64,000 nt of DNA from Burkholderia sp. USMB20 (GTDB lineage: Bacteria; Pseudomonadota; Gammaproteobacteria; Burkholderiales; Burkholderiaceae), in assembly GCF_000949135.2 (NCBI RefSeq), contig NZ_JTAN02000019.1, positions 372,001 through 436,000 on the forward strand. Direction: 5' to 3'. This document shows positions 9,445-18,808 of the stretch, piece after piece. The notes under the pieces are model-generated. The model was not told where the DNA came from, searched no databases, and saw nothing but the letters and a program-made list of their open reading frames with translations. The translations under genes were made by a program, and so were the position numbers. Positions within the stretch are counted from its first letter, which is position 1; each line of letters starts with the position of its first letter.

Positions 9445-9680
9445 GTGACCGGGAACAACGGCAGCGTCCGCGATACGGTGCCGGGCAAACGCGATCCGTT
9501 CGCACCGTCATTCACGTCGGACATCGGTGCGGACGCGACGCTTCATTACCCATTCGAGCGCGCGCGCTGAACAACCTGTTCAATCGCGCCATCTCCGTCA
9601 GTTCCTGCAACAGTCCGTGAGTTACGCCGGGCGCACCGCGTAGCCTGTTTGCGTCGCTCGCCCACGCGTTCCAGTTCGAT
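9445..9680 (+). pseudogene. Remnant of the 3' end of a TonB-dependent (siderophore) receptor
   Basis: Translation of short stretches gives the signature of a FhuA-type receptor C-terminus. One frame reads PSFTSDIGADATLHYPFE up to a stop near 9570. A different frame then reads LNNLFNRAISVSSCNSP, stop, VTPGAPRSLFASLAHAF. Known receptors end with a pattern like NLFN(D)R-Y-SSCN...YGAPRTVFASL-YRF. At least one frameshift and one in-frame stop are present, and no upstream plug or barrel exists, so this is a non-functional relic. Similarity is judged from memory of the family pattern. Confidence 0.5.
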
Positions 9681-9887
9681 TCGGTTTACCGTCGGCGGCC
9701 ACCGCCATTCTGCTTCGAAGGTCTCGTTTCTCGGTCGTCTAGATCCGAGTGCATGTGTCCACCCGGACACTCAGCATGAGCTTTCGCACAGATAATGACA
9801 AATTTCACATACTTTTCGCGCAGCAGATTCGCTAGGATCATTTCCCTGCTTTTCCGATTCATATTTTCTCGCAGGGAATGGCGAAAA

Positions 9888-10178
9888 ATGAAGAAACCTG
9901 TCCGACACGCAATCATGGCATTTGCGCTTTTGATAAATGCGCAGCTTTCGAACGCGCAAGCCATTGCGGCTGACACGCCGCAATCCAATGCCGCTCTGCC
10001 CGTGACGCTACCTCAACCGGATTACGCTTCGCAGCGCGTGAAAGTCGGTTTGTCGAGCGCAGAAACGACGCTCGTCCTTCCGTGGTTCGTGGAGGAACTG
10101 ATCGCGACAATCAACACCAGCCATTCACTGAATGAAGCAGCCAGTGATTATGCAGGGCGTTTAAAGCGTGGTCTTTAA
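9888..10178 (+). CDS. Small secreted protein of unknown function
   Basis: A 96-residue protein with a clear Sec signal peptide (MKKPVRHAIMAFALLINAQL, then SNAQA with cleavage expected after AQA). The mature part is about 70 residues, starts with a Gln/Pro/Ala-rich stretch and continues with VKVGLSSAETTLVLPWFVEE. An AGGGA sequence lies about ten bases upstream of the ATG. I do not recognise the family. The gene sits in an AT-richer patch next to a decayed receptor gene and is followed by a classical terminator, which suggests a separately acquired single-gene unit. Codon use is less GC3-biased than in neighbours. Confidence 0.55.
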   Translation: MKKPVRHAIMAFALLINAQLSNAQAIAADTPQSNAALPVTLPQPDYASQRVKVGLSSAETTLVLPWFVEELIATINTSHSLNEAASDYAGRLKRGL

Positions 10179-10222
10179 TCAATAGTCCGTTACCAAACCT
10201 GACGGTAACCAGACGCCAGAAC

Positions 10223-10250
10223 GCCCGCTGCGCCGCATCGGGCATTTTCT
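10223..10250 (+). terminator. Rho-independent terminator after the small secreted protein gene
   Basis: A 21-base hairpin (GCCCGCTGC pairing with GCATCGGGC, one mismatch) is followed directly by ATTTTCT, 45 bases after the stop codon. This is one of the few hairpins here with a T-rich tail. Confidence 0.65.
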
Positions 10251-10371
10251 GTTTCAGCGCGTACGACGGACATCCGCCATATTTTGAATTGTCGACGGGG
10301 CCTATAAGCCATTAACCGTCGGCATGCTTGCCCGGCGTTGATGCCGGCACCTTTTCATCAGGAGGTAGCGC

Positions 10372-11229
10372 ATGAACCGCATACCGGACGAATCGACCGC
10401 GTTCCGGATCGGTGCTCGTCGCGTTCGAACGATGCAGCTGGACGGCGGCATCCTGGCCGCACAGGTGGGTAGCGAACCACCCGCGGTCATCGTACTGAAC
10501 GGCGGACAAGCCTTCGTCTCGAAGACGACCAAGCGCCGGCTGCGGCGCGACCTGCTCCGCGTCGCCGGTATCTTGCCGCCCGACACGCCATTCGTCCTGC
10601 TCGGGTATCCTGACAAGCCCGGTGCGCAATACCGAATCGCCGACATCGTCGAGCATCTCGCGCGCGGCATCGCCGCGCATTGGCAGTGCACGACGCTCAT
10701 CGGCATCTCGTTCGGCGGCGTCGTGGCGGCGCGCCTCGCCGCCGCCCACCCGGAACGCGTCTCGCGACTCGGGCTGGTGTCGAGCGCGCATCGCCTCGCC
10801 CCGACAGGCTACCGGCTCATCGAGCAGCAAATCGTGCATACGACCCGCTCCGATTTCGTCCGTCTGCTCGAAACGATGTCCGGATGCTTCCGCGCCAGCT
10901 GGCGCAACATGCTCCTGCGCGCGGCGCTGTTCAGTCGACGCCGCCACGTCGCGTCATCGGTCAACGAACGACACGTCATCGTCCGCACGCTGCGCGCATT
11001 GCGTGACGATGCACGCGACGATTCGCCGTGGCCGCGGCGGATCCGCGCGGATACGTTGATCGTCGGCGGCGCCGACGACCCGATCTTCGCCGACGCGGCG
11101 CTCGAAACTTCCGCGTGGGTGCCGTCGGTGACCCATCACGCGCTGCCAGGCGAAGGACACATGGTGATGATCGAGCGCCGGAAGCAGGTTGCGCGACTCG
11201 TTCGGAACTGGCTCGCCGCGCGATCCTGA
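10372..11229 (+). CDS. Alpha/beta hydrolase-fold protein
   Basis: A 285-residue single-domain alpha/beta hydrolase. The nucleophile elbow is GISFGG (Ser about residue 113). The acid is probably in GGADDPIF (about 228-235) and the catalytic His in GEGHMVMIE (about 264). The oxyanion-side segment is VIVLNGGQAFVSK near residues 36-48, where NGG replaces the usual HGG/HGF. There is no signal peptide, so it is cytoplasmic. A GGAGG ribosome site lies just before the ATG. The substrate cannot be assigned; esterase, thioesterase or C-C hydrolase roles are all possible. Confidence 0.8.
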   Translation: MNRIPDESTAFRIGARRVRTMQLDGGILAAQVGSEPPAVIVLNGGQAFVSKTTKRRLRRDLLRVAGILPPDTPFVLLGYPDKPGAQYRIADIVEHLARGIAAHWQCTTLIGISFGGVVAARLAAAHPERVSRLGLVSSAHRLAPTGYRLIEQQIVHTTRSDFVRLLETMSGCFRASWRNMLLRAALFSRRRHVASSVNERHVIVRTLRALRDDARDDSPWPRRIRADTLIVGGADDPIFADAALETSAWVPSVTHHALPGEGHMVMIERRKQVARLVRNWLAARS

Positions 11230-11396
11230 TGTTCGTGTCCGACGTAGACGCCAGCGCACGATCGATCCCTGAGATCTGGCGCACGACGCGGCCGCACCGG
11301 GTACGAAATATGCGCACATCCCGGATTGCCGGTTGCCCGGCAGATATTGCAACGCAGGCAACCGGCGTCATGACCCACAATTACAGGAGAAAAGTG

Positions 11397-11567
11397 ATGA
11401 CCCTGCTTATCTACCTGCTCGGATGGATCGTTTTCATCGCCGGCGTGGCATGGGGCCTGATGACGCTGCATGTGTCGCAGCACATCATCGAGATCGTCGC
11501 CGTCATTCTGTTCGGCATCGCGGTAATCACGGGCGCGACGCGCGCGCGCCATCGCGACCGCACGTAG
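11397..11567 (+). CDS. Small two-helix membrane protein of unknown function
   Basis: A 56-residue protein made almost entirely of two hydrophobic helices: LLIYLLGWIVFIAGVAWGLM (about 3-22) and IIEIVAVILFGIAVITGAT (about 30-48), with a short basic tail RARHRDRT. AGGAG lies seven bases before the ATG, which supports this start over the longer open frame upstream. I do not recognise a family. It may be co-transcribed with the hydrolase 168 bases upstream, and the strong convergent hairpin follows. Confidence 0.6.
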   Translation: MTLLIYLLGWIVFIAGVAWGLMTLHVSQHIIEIVAVILFGIAVITGATRARHRDRT

Positions 11568-11655
11568 TCGCGGAACGGGCGCCGGATTTCGCTGCATTCA
11601 GGCGTCGCGCAGGTCAACGGCCCGTGCCGGACACCCGCGCGGGTTATCCGTACCA

Positions 11656-11690
11656 CCCGCGGCGGCGCTTCGTGCCGGCGCCGCCGCGGG
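11656..11690. terminator. Strong bidirectional hairpin between convergent genes
   Basis: A perfect 13-bp stem (CCCGCGGCGGCGC with GCGCCGCCGCGGG, 9-base loop) sits between the end of the small membrane protein gene (+) and the end of xylH (-). There is no U-tract in either direction. Its position fits a shared terminator or mRNA 3'-end block. Confidence 0.55.
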
Positions 11691-11734
11691 CGTGCGTCGA
11701 TTTCATCGAGGCGCAGGCGCCGTAGAACGCCGCC

Positions 11735-12934
11735 TCAGCGCCGGTTCGAGCGCGACACCACGTCGATCCACACGGCCAGCACCAGCACCGCGCCCTTGAC
11801 GATCATCTGCCAGTACGCGTCGACGTCGAGCATCGACATCCCGTTGTCGAGGCTCGCCATCACGAGCGCGCCGATCAGTGCGCCGTAGACGGTGCCCGAC
11901 CCGCCGCGCATCGACGTGCCGCCGATGAAGCACGCGGCGATCGCGTCGAGTTCGCCCATCGTGCCGGCCGACGGCGAGCCGGCCGCCAGCCGCGCGGTGT
12001 TGACGATGCCCGCGAACGCGCACATCAGCCCCATCAGCGCGAAGATCGCGAGCTTCACGCGATCGGTGTCGACGCCCGACAGCCGCGTCGCCTCCAGGTT
12101 CGAACCCACTGCATAGATGCGCCGGCCGAACACGGTCTGCGTCGCGATCCACGAGAACGCGCCGAGCAGCGCGAGCAGCAGCAGCACGGGCACCGGAATG
12201 CCGCCGTAGCGGTCGAGCGTCGCGACGAACGCGAACAGCACGGCCCCGGCGCCGACGACCTTCGCGACGTCCTGCCACAGCGGCGCGACGGCGAGCCGGT
12301 AGCGGTGCCGCGTGGCGCGCTGCCGCAGCACCAGCAGCGCGACGAGCGCGAACAGCAGCACCGCGAGGCCGTCGCCGGCCGCGCGCGGCAGATAGCCCTG
12401 GCCGATGAACACGAAGCCGTCGGACACCGGCGCGATCGTCGAGCCGCCCGTCACGCCGAGCAGGATCCCGCGAAACGCGAGCATCCCGCCCAGCCCGACG
12501 ATGAACGACGGCACGCGCCGGTAGGTCGACCACCAGCCGTTGAACAGCCCGACCAGCACGCCGAGCGCGAGCACCGCCGGCACCGTCACGGCGACCGGCC
12601 AGTGCCGATTGACGTCGAGGATCGCCGCGACACCGCCGAGCAGCCCGAGCAGCGAGCCGACCGACAGGTCGATCTCGCCCGCGATGATCACGAACACCAT
12701 GCCGCACGCGAGCATCCCGGTGATCGACATCTGCCGCAGCAGGTTCGACACGTTGCGCGGCGTGACGAACGCGCCGTCGGTCAGCACCGAGAAGAACACC
12801 CAGATCGCCGCGACCGCGAACAGCAGCGCGAGGACCTTGTAGCGCACGAACACCTGGCGCAGCGGATGGCCGTGCGTGCGACGCGCGTCGGCGCCCGGCG
12901 GCACGGCGGGAGAAGAAGACAGTTCGGTATTCAT
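11735..12934 (-). CDS. xylH: D-xylose ABC transporter permease XylH
   Basis: A 399-residue polytopic inner-membrane permease of the BPD_transp_2 (ribose/xylose) family. The segments [20 protein letters not shown] (about 75-95) and [20 protein letters not shown] (about 330-350) are the hallmark loops of sugar permeases of this type. About ten hydrophobic helices are visible and the length suits XylH. Its ATG overlaps the xylG stop codon by four bases (ATGA), so the two are translationally coupled. It is the last gene of the leftward xylAB-FGH operon. Confidence 0.93.
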   Translation of the reverse strand: MNTELSSSPAVPPGADARRTHGHPLRQVFVRYKVLALLFAVAAIWVFFSVLTDGAFVTPRNVSNLLRQMSITGMLACGMVFVIIAGEIDLSVGSLLGLLGGVAAILDVNRHWPVAVTVPAVLALGVLVGLFNGWWSTYRRVPSFIVGLGGMLAFRGILLGVTGGSTIAPVSDGFVFIGQGYLPRAAGDGLAVLLFALVALLVLRQRATRHRYRLAVAPLWQDVAKVVGAGAVLFAFVATLDRYGGIPVPVLLLLALLGAFSWIATQTVFGRRIYAVGSNLEATRLSGVDTDRVKLAIFALMGLMCAFAGIVNTARLAAGSPSAGTMGELDAIAACFIGGTSMRGGSGTVYGALIGALVMASLDNGMSMLDVDAYWQMIVKGAVLVLAVWIDVVSRSNRR

Positions 12935-14490
12935 GGTGCACTCGCTGCAATGGGTTCGGACGGCTGCCGCGCGGGTTTCAGCGCGGCGCCGAGGATCTGT
13001 TCCTGCGTGAGACCGTCGTTGACGAAATCGCCGCGCAGCTCGCCTTCGCCGATCACCAGTACACGATCGGCGAGCCCGAGCACTTCCGGCAGCTCCGACG
13101 ACACGACGATCAGCGCGACGCCGCGTTTCGCGAGCGCGAAGATCAGCCGGTAGATCTCGGCCTTCGCGCCGACGTCGACGCCGCGCGTCGGTTCGTCGAG
13201 GATCATCACCTGCGGGTCGGCCAGCAGCATCCGCGCGAGCACGGCCTTCTGCTGGTTGCCGCCGGACAGGCTCGCGATCGGCAGGAACGGGTGCGCCGCG
13301 CGCACCGACAGCCGCTGCATCTCGGTGCGGATCGCATCGAGTTCGGCGGCCGCGTCGATCCGCCCGCGCGCGGCGAACCGGCGCAGCACCGACAGCGTGA
13401 TGTTGTGGCCGACCCCGAGCTGCGGCACGATCCCGTGGCGCTTGCGATCCTCCGGCACCATCGCGATGCCCGCGCGGATCGCATCGGCCGGCGAGCGGAT
13501 CGCGAGCGGCTGGCCGTTCATCCGCACGGTCGCCGTGCTCGCCCCCGGATACGCGCCGAAGATCGCCTGCATCAACTCGGTGCGGCCCGCGCCGACGAGC
13601 CCGGCGACGCCGAGGATCTCGCCGCGCCGCACACTGAACGACACGTCGTCCACGCGCTTGCGGCGCGGGTTCGCCACGTCGTGACAGGTCACGTTGCGCG
13701 CCTCCAGCACGACGTCGCCGATCTGGTGCGGCTCGCGCGGATACAGGTTGCGGATCTCGCGGCCGACCATCATCGCGATGATCCGGTCGGTGGTCAGCGC
13801 ACGCATCGGCTCGGTCGCGACATGCCGGCCGTCGCGGATCACGGTCACCGTGTCGCATACTGCGTCGACTTCGTCGAGCTTGTGCGAGATGTATACGCAC
13901 GCGACGCCGCGGCGCTTCAGGTCGCGCACGATGTCGAGCAGGATGCGCGTCTCGGCGGCACTCAGCGACGACGACGGCTCGTCGAGGATCAGCAGCTTCG
14001 CGCGCTTGTTCAGCGCCTTCGCGATCTCGATCAGCTGCTGATGGCCGCCGCCGTAGTTCATCACCGGCTGCGCGACGTTGATCGCGTCGATCCGCAGCTC
14101 GCGCAGCAGCGCTTCCGAACGCCGCACCATCTCCGCATAGTGCATGCGCCCGCCGGGCAGCGTGATCTCGTTGCCGAGGAAGATGTTCTCGGCGACCGAC
14201 AGCTCGGGCACCAGCATCAGTTCCTGGTGGATGATCACGATGCCCGCGCGTTCGGTGTCACGCACGCCGGACGCCGCGAGCGGCGCGCCTTCCCAGCGGA
14301 TCTCGCCGTCCCACGTGCCGTGCGGGTAGACGCCCGACAGCACTTTCATCAGCGTCGACTTGCCGGCGCCGTTCTCGCCGCACAGGCCGACGCACTCGCC
14401 GGGGCGCACGGTCAGGTCGATGCCGTCGAGCGCCTTCACGCCGTCGAATGCCTTGACGATGCCGCGCATCGTCAGCAAGGGTTCGGTCAT
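12931..14490 (-). CDS. xylG: D-xylose ABC transporter ATP-binding protein XylG
   Basis: A 519-residue double-ATPase subunit of the carbohydrate-uptake CUT2 class. The first domain has Walker [10 protein letters not shown] (38-46), a degenerate signature YGGGHQQ and Walker B LLILDEP. The second has a degenerate P-loop GLVGAGRTE, the signature LSGGNQQ and Walker B VMILDEP. One consensus and one modified nucleotide site is normal for this family. [13 protein letters not shown] in the first domain is typical of XylG rather than RbsA. It would energise xylose import through XylH. It lies 84 bases after xylF and overlaps xylH by four. Confidence 0.95.
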   Translation of the reverse strand: MTEPLLTMRGIVKAFDGVKALDGIDLTVRPGECVGLCGENGAGKSTLMKVLSGVYPHGTWDGEIRWEGAPLAASGVRDTERAGIVIIHQELMLVPELSVAENIFLGNEITLPGGRMHYAEMVRRSEALLRELRIDAINVAQPVMNYGGGHQQLIEIAKALNKRAKLLILDEPSSSLSAAETRILLDIVRDLKRRGVACVYISHKLDEVDAVCDTVTVIRDGRHVATEPMRALTTDRIIAMMVGREIRNLYPREPHQIGDVVLEARNVTCHDVANPRRKRVDDVSFSVRRGEILGVAGLVGAGRTELMQAIFGAYPGASTATVRMNGQPLAIRSPADAIRAGIAMVPEDRKRHGIVPQLGVGHNITLSVLRRFAARGRIDAAAELDAIRTEMQRLSVRAAHPFLPIASLSGGNQQKAVLARMLLADPQVMILDEPTRGVDVGAKAEIYRLIFALAKRGVALIVVSSELPEVLGLADRVLVIGEGELRGDFVNDGLTQEQILGAALKPARQPSEPIAASAP

Positions 14491-14574
14491 ACGTTCATTG
14501 CCTCGCAGTGCGCACGCGGCCGGACCATGTGCGGCCGCACCTCGCCGGCCGCGTGCATCATGCCCATCGAGCGG

Positions 14575-15603
14575 TTACTGGCTCGCGAGCTGGGCCTGGG
14601 TGTAGAAGCCGTCCTTCACGACGACGTCGACGTTGCGCTTGGTCAGGAGCGTCGGCTGCAGCAGCACCGTGTCGACCTTCATCTTGCCGTTGTCGTATTG
14701 CGCGTTGAACGCGGGCTTCGTACCCTTCGCGAGATCGACCGCGAGCTTCGCGGCTTCGCTCGCGATCAGCTTCAGCGGCTTGTAGACGGTCATCGTCTGC
14801 GTGCCGGCGATCACGCGCTTGACGGCCGCGAGGTCCGCATCCTGCCCGGACACGGGCACCTTGCCGGCCAGATGCTGCGCGGCGAGCGCCTGGATCGCGC
14901 CACCCGCGGTGCCGTCGTTCGACGCGACGATCGCATCGATCTTGTTGTTGTTCGCGGTCAGCGCGTCCTCGACGATCCGCAGCGCGGTCGATGCGCTCCA
15001 CTCCGGCACCCACTGCTGGCCGACGACCTTGATGTCGCCGCGCTCGATCGCCGGCTTCAGCACCTTCAGCTGGCCCTCGCGCAGCATCTTCGCGTTGTTG
15101 TCGGTCGGCGCGCCGCCGAGCAGGAAATAATTGCCCTTCGGTTTCGCGTCGAACACGCCCTGCGCCTGCAGTTCGCCGACCTTCTGGTTGTCGAACGAGA
15201 TGTACGCGTCGACATCCGCGTCGAGGATCAGGCGGTCGTACGATACGACCTTGATGCCGGCCTTGCGCGCTTCGGCGACGACGTTGCCGAGCGTCTTCGA
15301 ATTGAACGGCACGATCACGATCACGTCGACGCCGCGCGAGATCAGGTTCTCGATCTGCGAGATCTGCCGCGCCTCGCTCGCGTCGGCCGACTGTACGGAT
15401 ACCTTGGCGCCGAGCTTCGTCGCGGCCGCGACGAAATAGTCGCGATCGCGCGACCAGCGCTCGACGCGCAGGTCGTCGATGCAGAAGCCGATCTCGGGCT
15501 TGTCCTTGCTCGCATGCGCGAGCGGCGCGCCCAGCGCGAACATCGCCAGCGCAGCGGCGCCGGCAAGCGAACTCAATACGGTACGACGCGTCACGGATTT
15601 CAT
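14575..15603 (-). CDS. xylF: D-xylose-binding periplasmic protein XylF
   Basis: A 342-residue periplasmic sugar-binding protein (peripla_BP_4 fold). The ATG at 15603 is chosen because AAGGAG lies eight bases upstream, although an in-frame GTG exists at 15612. The signal peptide contains TRRTVLSSLAG and ends near AHASKDK; the double Arg resembles a Tat motif but Sec export is equally possible. IGFCIDDLRVERWSRDRDYF (about 35-55) is the conserved XylF N-lobe, and YDRLILDADVDAYISFDN lines the ligand cleft. It delivers D-xylose to XylGH. It lies 133 bases downstream of xylB and 84 before xylG. Confidence 0.94.
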   Translation of the reverse strand: MKSVTRRTVLSSLAGAAALAMFALGAPLAHASKDKPEIGFCIDDLRVERWSRDRDYFVAAATKLGAKVSVQSADASEARQISQIENLISRGVDVIVIVPFNSKTLGNVVAEARKAGIKVVSYDRLILDADVDAYISFDNQKVGELQAQGVFDAKPKGNYFLLGGAPTDNNAKMLREGQLKVLKPAIERGDIKVVGQQWVPEWSASTALRIVEDALTANNNKIDAIVASNDGTAGGAIQALAAQHLAGKVPVSGQDADLAAVKRVIAGTQTMTVYKPLKLIASEAAKLAVDLAKGTKPAFNAQYDNGKMKVDTVLLQPTLLTKRNVDVVVKDGFYTQAQLASQ

Positions 15604-15736
15604 TGTCTCCACTCCTTGTTATCGAACTTGTCGAACTACCTCACGAACATCGGGCGGGCGCGTGAGTGCGCCGCCCGCATCGAGTCCTCGCAACGCGCGG
15701 CATCGTGCGATGCGAACCGCGCGCGCCATCCACGCG

Positions 15737-17215
15737 TCACGCACCGGTTGCGAACACCGGTTCGAGCGCGCGATAAAGCGCACGAAACGTCGGCCGCCGC
15801 ATGTCGCGATACCACGCGTGCCGAGCGAGATCGGGCTCGCGCACCGCGACGACCGGCGGTTGCGGGCACACGTCGCCGAGCGGCGTATCCGGTTCGAGCG
15901 CGAGGCGCGCAAGGCGCGCGGCACCGAGCGCCGGACCGACCTCGCCACCCGCGCGCAGTGTCAGCGCGCGTCCGCTCAGGTCGGCGAGCATCTGCGTCCA
16001 GTAAGCACTGCGCGAGCCGCCGCCAATCACCGTGATGCCGGCGGGCTCGAGCCCGGCCGCATGCAGCGCGTCGATGCCGTCGAGCAGCGCGAAGCCGACG
16101 CCTTCGAGCGTCGCGTTCGCGAGATCCGCGCGCCGGGTATCGGGTGTCAGCCCATAGAAGACGCCCTTCGCATTCACGTCGTTGTGCGGCGTGCGCTCGC
16201 CACTCAGGTAAGGCAGGAACCACGGGCGGCTCGCGCGTGCGTTCGCCTCGGCATCGGCGAGCAGCGCCGCGACGCCGTCGTAACCGGTCAGTTGCGCGGT
16301 GAAGTCGACGCAGCCGGCCGCGTTCAGCATCACCGACATCAGGTGCCATGTATCGGGCAACGCGTGACAGAAGCTGTGCACCGCCGATTCGGGGTTGGCG
16401 CGAAACCCGTCCGACACCGCGAAATACACGCCCGACGTGCCGAGCGACAGCAGTGCATCGCCGGGCCGCACGATCCCCACGCCGACCGCGCCGGCCGCGT
16501 TGTCGCCGCCGCCGGCCACCACCGGGATCTCGCGCAGCCCGAGTGCGCGCGCGACGGCCGGCAGCAGCGTGCCCGTCACGCGGTTCCCCTCGAACACCGC
16601 CGGCATCTGCGCGCGCGACAGCCCGCACGCGTGGAGCAGCGTGTCGTCGTAGTCGCGCTTCGCGACGTCGAGCCACAGCGTGCCGGCGGCATCCGACGGA
16701 TCGGTTGCGAACGCACCGGTCAGCCGGTAGCGCAGATAATCCTTCGGCAGCAGCACGTGCGCGATGCGTGCGAACACATCGGGTTCGTGCCGGCGCACCC
16801 ACAGCAGCTTCGGCGCGGTGAAGCCCGGCATCGCGACGTTGCCTGCCACCGTGCGCAGCGCGGGCGCGAGCCGCTCGAGTTCCGCGCACTCCGCATCCGC
16901 GCGGCCGTCGTTCCACAGGATCGCGGGGCGCAGTACGTCGCCATGCGCGTCGAGCAGCGTCGCGCCGTGCATCTGGCCGGTGAGCCCGAGTGCGGCGATG
17001 TCGCGCGGATCGATGCCACCCGCGCGGGCGTCGGCGACGACCGCGGCGAGCGCGCCGCAGGCGGCGTCCCACCAGTCCTGCGGCGCCTGTTCCGACCAGC
17101 GCGGCCGTGGCCGGCTCACCGTCAACGGGCGGCTCGCGCTCGCCCGCACCGCACCGTCGCGGTCGAGCAGCACCGCCTTCACGCCCGACGTGCCGAGATC
17201 GAGTCCGAGATACAT
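15737..17215 (-). CDS. xylB: Xylulokinase XylB
   Basis: A 492-residue FGGY-family sugar kinase that phosphorylates D-xylulose to xylulose 5-phosphate. The N-terminal phosphate-1 motif is LGLDLGTSGVKAVLLD (3-18). LTGQMHGATLLD (about 75) contacts the sugar, and VAGGGDNAAGAVGVGIV contains the catalytic Asp of the FGGY kinases (SGGDNAAGA-type motif). ERTPHNDVNAKG and VIGGGSRSAYW complete the C-terminal domain. The length is normal. It starts four bases after the xylA stop codon, so it is the second gene of the operon. The product enters the pentose phosphate pathway. Confidence 0.95.
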   Translation of the reverse strand: MYLGLDLGTSGVKAVLLDRDGAVRASASRPLTVSRPRPRWSEQAPQDWWDAACGALAAVVADARAGGIDPRDIAALGLTGQMHGATLLDAHGDVLRPAILWNDGRADAECAELERLAPALRTVAGNVAMPGFTAPKLLWVRRHEPDVFARIAHVLLPKDYLRYRLTGAFATDPSDAAGTLWLDVAKRDYDDTLLHACGLSRAQMPAVFEGNRVTGTLLPAVARALGLREIPVVAGGGDNAAGAVGVGIVRPGDALLSLGTSGVYFAVSDGFRANPESAVHSFCHALPDTWHLMSVMLNAAGCVDFTAQLTGYDGVAALLADAEANARASRPWFLPYLSGERTPHNDVNAKGVFYGLTPDTRRADLANATLEGVGFALLDGIDALHAAGLEPAGITVIGGGSRSAYWTQMLADLSGRALTLRAGGEVGPALGAARLARLALEPDTPLGDVCPQPPVVAVREPDLARHAWYRDMRRPTFRALYRALEPVFATGA

Positions 17216-17219
17216 GGCG

Positions 17220-18542
17220 TCAGCGCAGCCCGTAGATGGCCTGGTTCACGATGTTCTCGAGCCGCTCCTGCGCGCCGCTCGCGTGCCGCGGGTCCACGCC
17301 GCGCGCGAGCGCGTCATCCGCGAGCGACTGCAGCGTGTAACCGCCCGACAGGATCTTGCGGCCGAACGCGTCGTCCCACTGCGCGTAGCGCTGCCGGCGC
17401 AGCGCGTCGAGCCGGTCGTTCTCGACCAGCACCGCCGCGCGCTCGAGCGCGAGCGCGAGCACGTCGATCGCGCCGACATGGCCGTAGAACAGGTCTTCCG
17501 GATCGACGCTCTGGCGCCGCACCTTCGCGTCGAAGTTCATCCCGCCGGTCGTGAAGCCGCCGTGGCGCAGGATCTCGTAGAACGCGAGCGTCAGCTCCTC
17601 GACGCTGTTCGGGAACTGGTCGGTATCCCAGCCGTTCTGCGGATCGCCGCGGTTCGCGTCGACGCTGCCGAACACGCCGAGCGCGAACGCGTTCGCGATC
17701 TCGTGATGGAACGAATGACCGGCGAGCGTCGCGTGGTTCGCCTCGATGTTCACGCGGATCTCGTTCTGCAGTCCATACTGCACGAGAAAGCCGTGCACGG
17801 TCGCGACGTCGTAGTCGTACTGGTGCTTGGTCGGCTCCTGCGGCTTCGGCTCGATCAGCAGCGCGCCCGTGAAGCCGATCCGGTGCTTGTGCTCGACCAC
17901 CATCGACAGGAAGCGCGCGAACTGCTCGCGCTCGCGCTTCAGGTCGGTATTGAGCAGCGTCTCGTAGCCTTCCCGGCCGCCCCACAGCACGTAGTTCTCG
18001 CCGCCGAGCCGGTGCGTCGCGTCGAGCGCGTGGCACACCTGGGTCGCGGCCCACGCGAATACGTCCGGGTTCGGGTTCGTCGCGGCGCCCGCCGCGAAGC
18101 GCGGGTGCGAGAACAGGTTCGCGGTGCCCCACAGCAGCCGCACGCCGCTCGCCTGCTGGCGCTCGCCGAGATAGTCGACCATCCGCGCGGAATTGGCCGC
18201 GTATTCGCGCAGGGTGTCGCCTTCCGGCGCGACGTCGGTGTCGTGGAACGTATAGAAAGGCGTGCCGAGCTTCGTGAAGAACTCGAATGCCGCGTCCGCC
18301 TTCATGCGCGCACGTTCGAGCGCGTCGCCCGGCTGCTGCCATGGCCGCTGGAACGCGCCCTGCCCGAAGATGTCGTGCCCCGGCCACACGAACGTATGCC
18401 AGTAGCAGACGGCAATCCGCAGATGCTCGGCGAGCGTCTTGCCGAGCACGCGCTTCTCGGCGTCGTAATGGTGGTAAGCCAGCGGGTTGTCCGACTGCGG
18501 GCCTTCGTAGCGAATCGCGGGAATGTGTTCGAAATACGACAT
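17220..18542 (-). CDS. xylA: Xylose isomerase XylA (class II)
   Basis: A 440-residue class II xylose isomerase converting D-xylose to D-xylulose. The start at 18542 follows a GGAGAC ribosome site and gives the usual N-terminus [14 protein letters not shown]; the longer open frame upstream is not needed. The catalytic His100/Asp103 pair sits in [11 protein letters not shown]. Metal-binding residues are in [33 protein letters not shown] and [21 protein letters not shown]. It is the first gene of the leftward xyl operon, divergent from xylR with a 266-base intergenic region. Confidence 0.97.
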   Translation of the reverse strand: MSYFEHIPAIRYEGPQSDNPLAYHHYDAEKRVLGKTLAEHLRIAVCYWHTFVWPGHDIFGQGAFQRPWQQPGDALERARMKADAAFEFFTKLGTPFYTFHDTDVAPEGDTLREYAANSARMVDYLGERQQASGVRLLWGTANLFSHPRFAAGAATNPNPDVFAWAATQVCHALDATHRLGGENYVLWGGREGYETLLNTDLKREREQFARFLSMVVEHKHRIGFTGALLIEPKPQEPTKHQYDYDVATVHGFLVQYGLQNEIRVNIEANHATLAGHSFHHEIANAFALGVFGSVDANRGDPQNGWDTDQFPNSVEELTLAFYEILRHGGFTTGGMNFDAKVRRQSVDPEDLFYGHVGAIDVLALALERAAVLVENDRLDALRRQRYAQWDDAFGRKILSGGYTLQSLADDALARGVDPRHASGAQERLENIVNQAIYGLR

Positions 18543-18808
18543 GGCGTCTCCGTGCAGGGTCTTGTTGCGGCGCAACGCGCGTCGCGACGACGACGCACGC
18601 GGCCGAATCCGGTTGGCTGGATCGTGCCCGCGCGCCTGCTGGCCGGCAATTGCGAAATTGCGCAGCATGCTTAACGTTTCTTGCCAGCCGCTGCGCGCGG
18701 TGCGCGTTCCGGCCTACAATCGCCGGACACCAGAGCATCGCGCGGCACCGTCCGCGCGCCCCGGAGACAACGGCAAGACGCCCGAGCGGCGCCCGCCCCG
18801 AGACCGAC
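18543..18808. promoter_or_regulatory. Divergent xylA / xylR control region
   Basis: This 266-base region separates the divergent xylA and xylR starts. Two direct repeats, ATTGCGAA and ATTGCGCA, lie back to back at 18649-18664 in the less GC-rich centre. AraC-type XylR proteins bind direct repeats, so this is a candidate operator. No confident -35/-10 pair could be picked. Confidence 0.4.

Larger units (their letters stand above)
9373..9887. other. 515-base gap between the PAP2-like lipoprotein and a small secreted protein
   Basis: The left part holds a GC hairpin (9402-9419) and a decayed TonB-receptor fragment (about 9445-9680), listed separately. The right part, from about 9780, becomes clearly richer in A+T than the surroundings and probably carries the promoter of the small secreted protein gene. 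Confidence 0.6.

Noticed and set aside
15545-15603. Tat export of XylF from the TRRTVL sequence
   Set aside because: The double Arg is suggestive, but the consensus is incomplete and family members usually use Sec. It is recorded only as an ambiguity.
13291-16035. Long plus-strand open frame (over 900 codons) opposite xylFGH
   Set aside because: It is antisense to three clearly recognised genes, is Arg/His/Asp-rich as expected of GC-rich shadow frames, and has no domain features.
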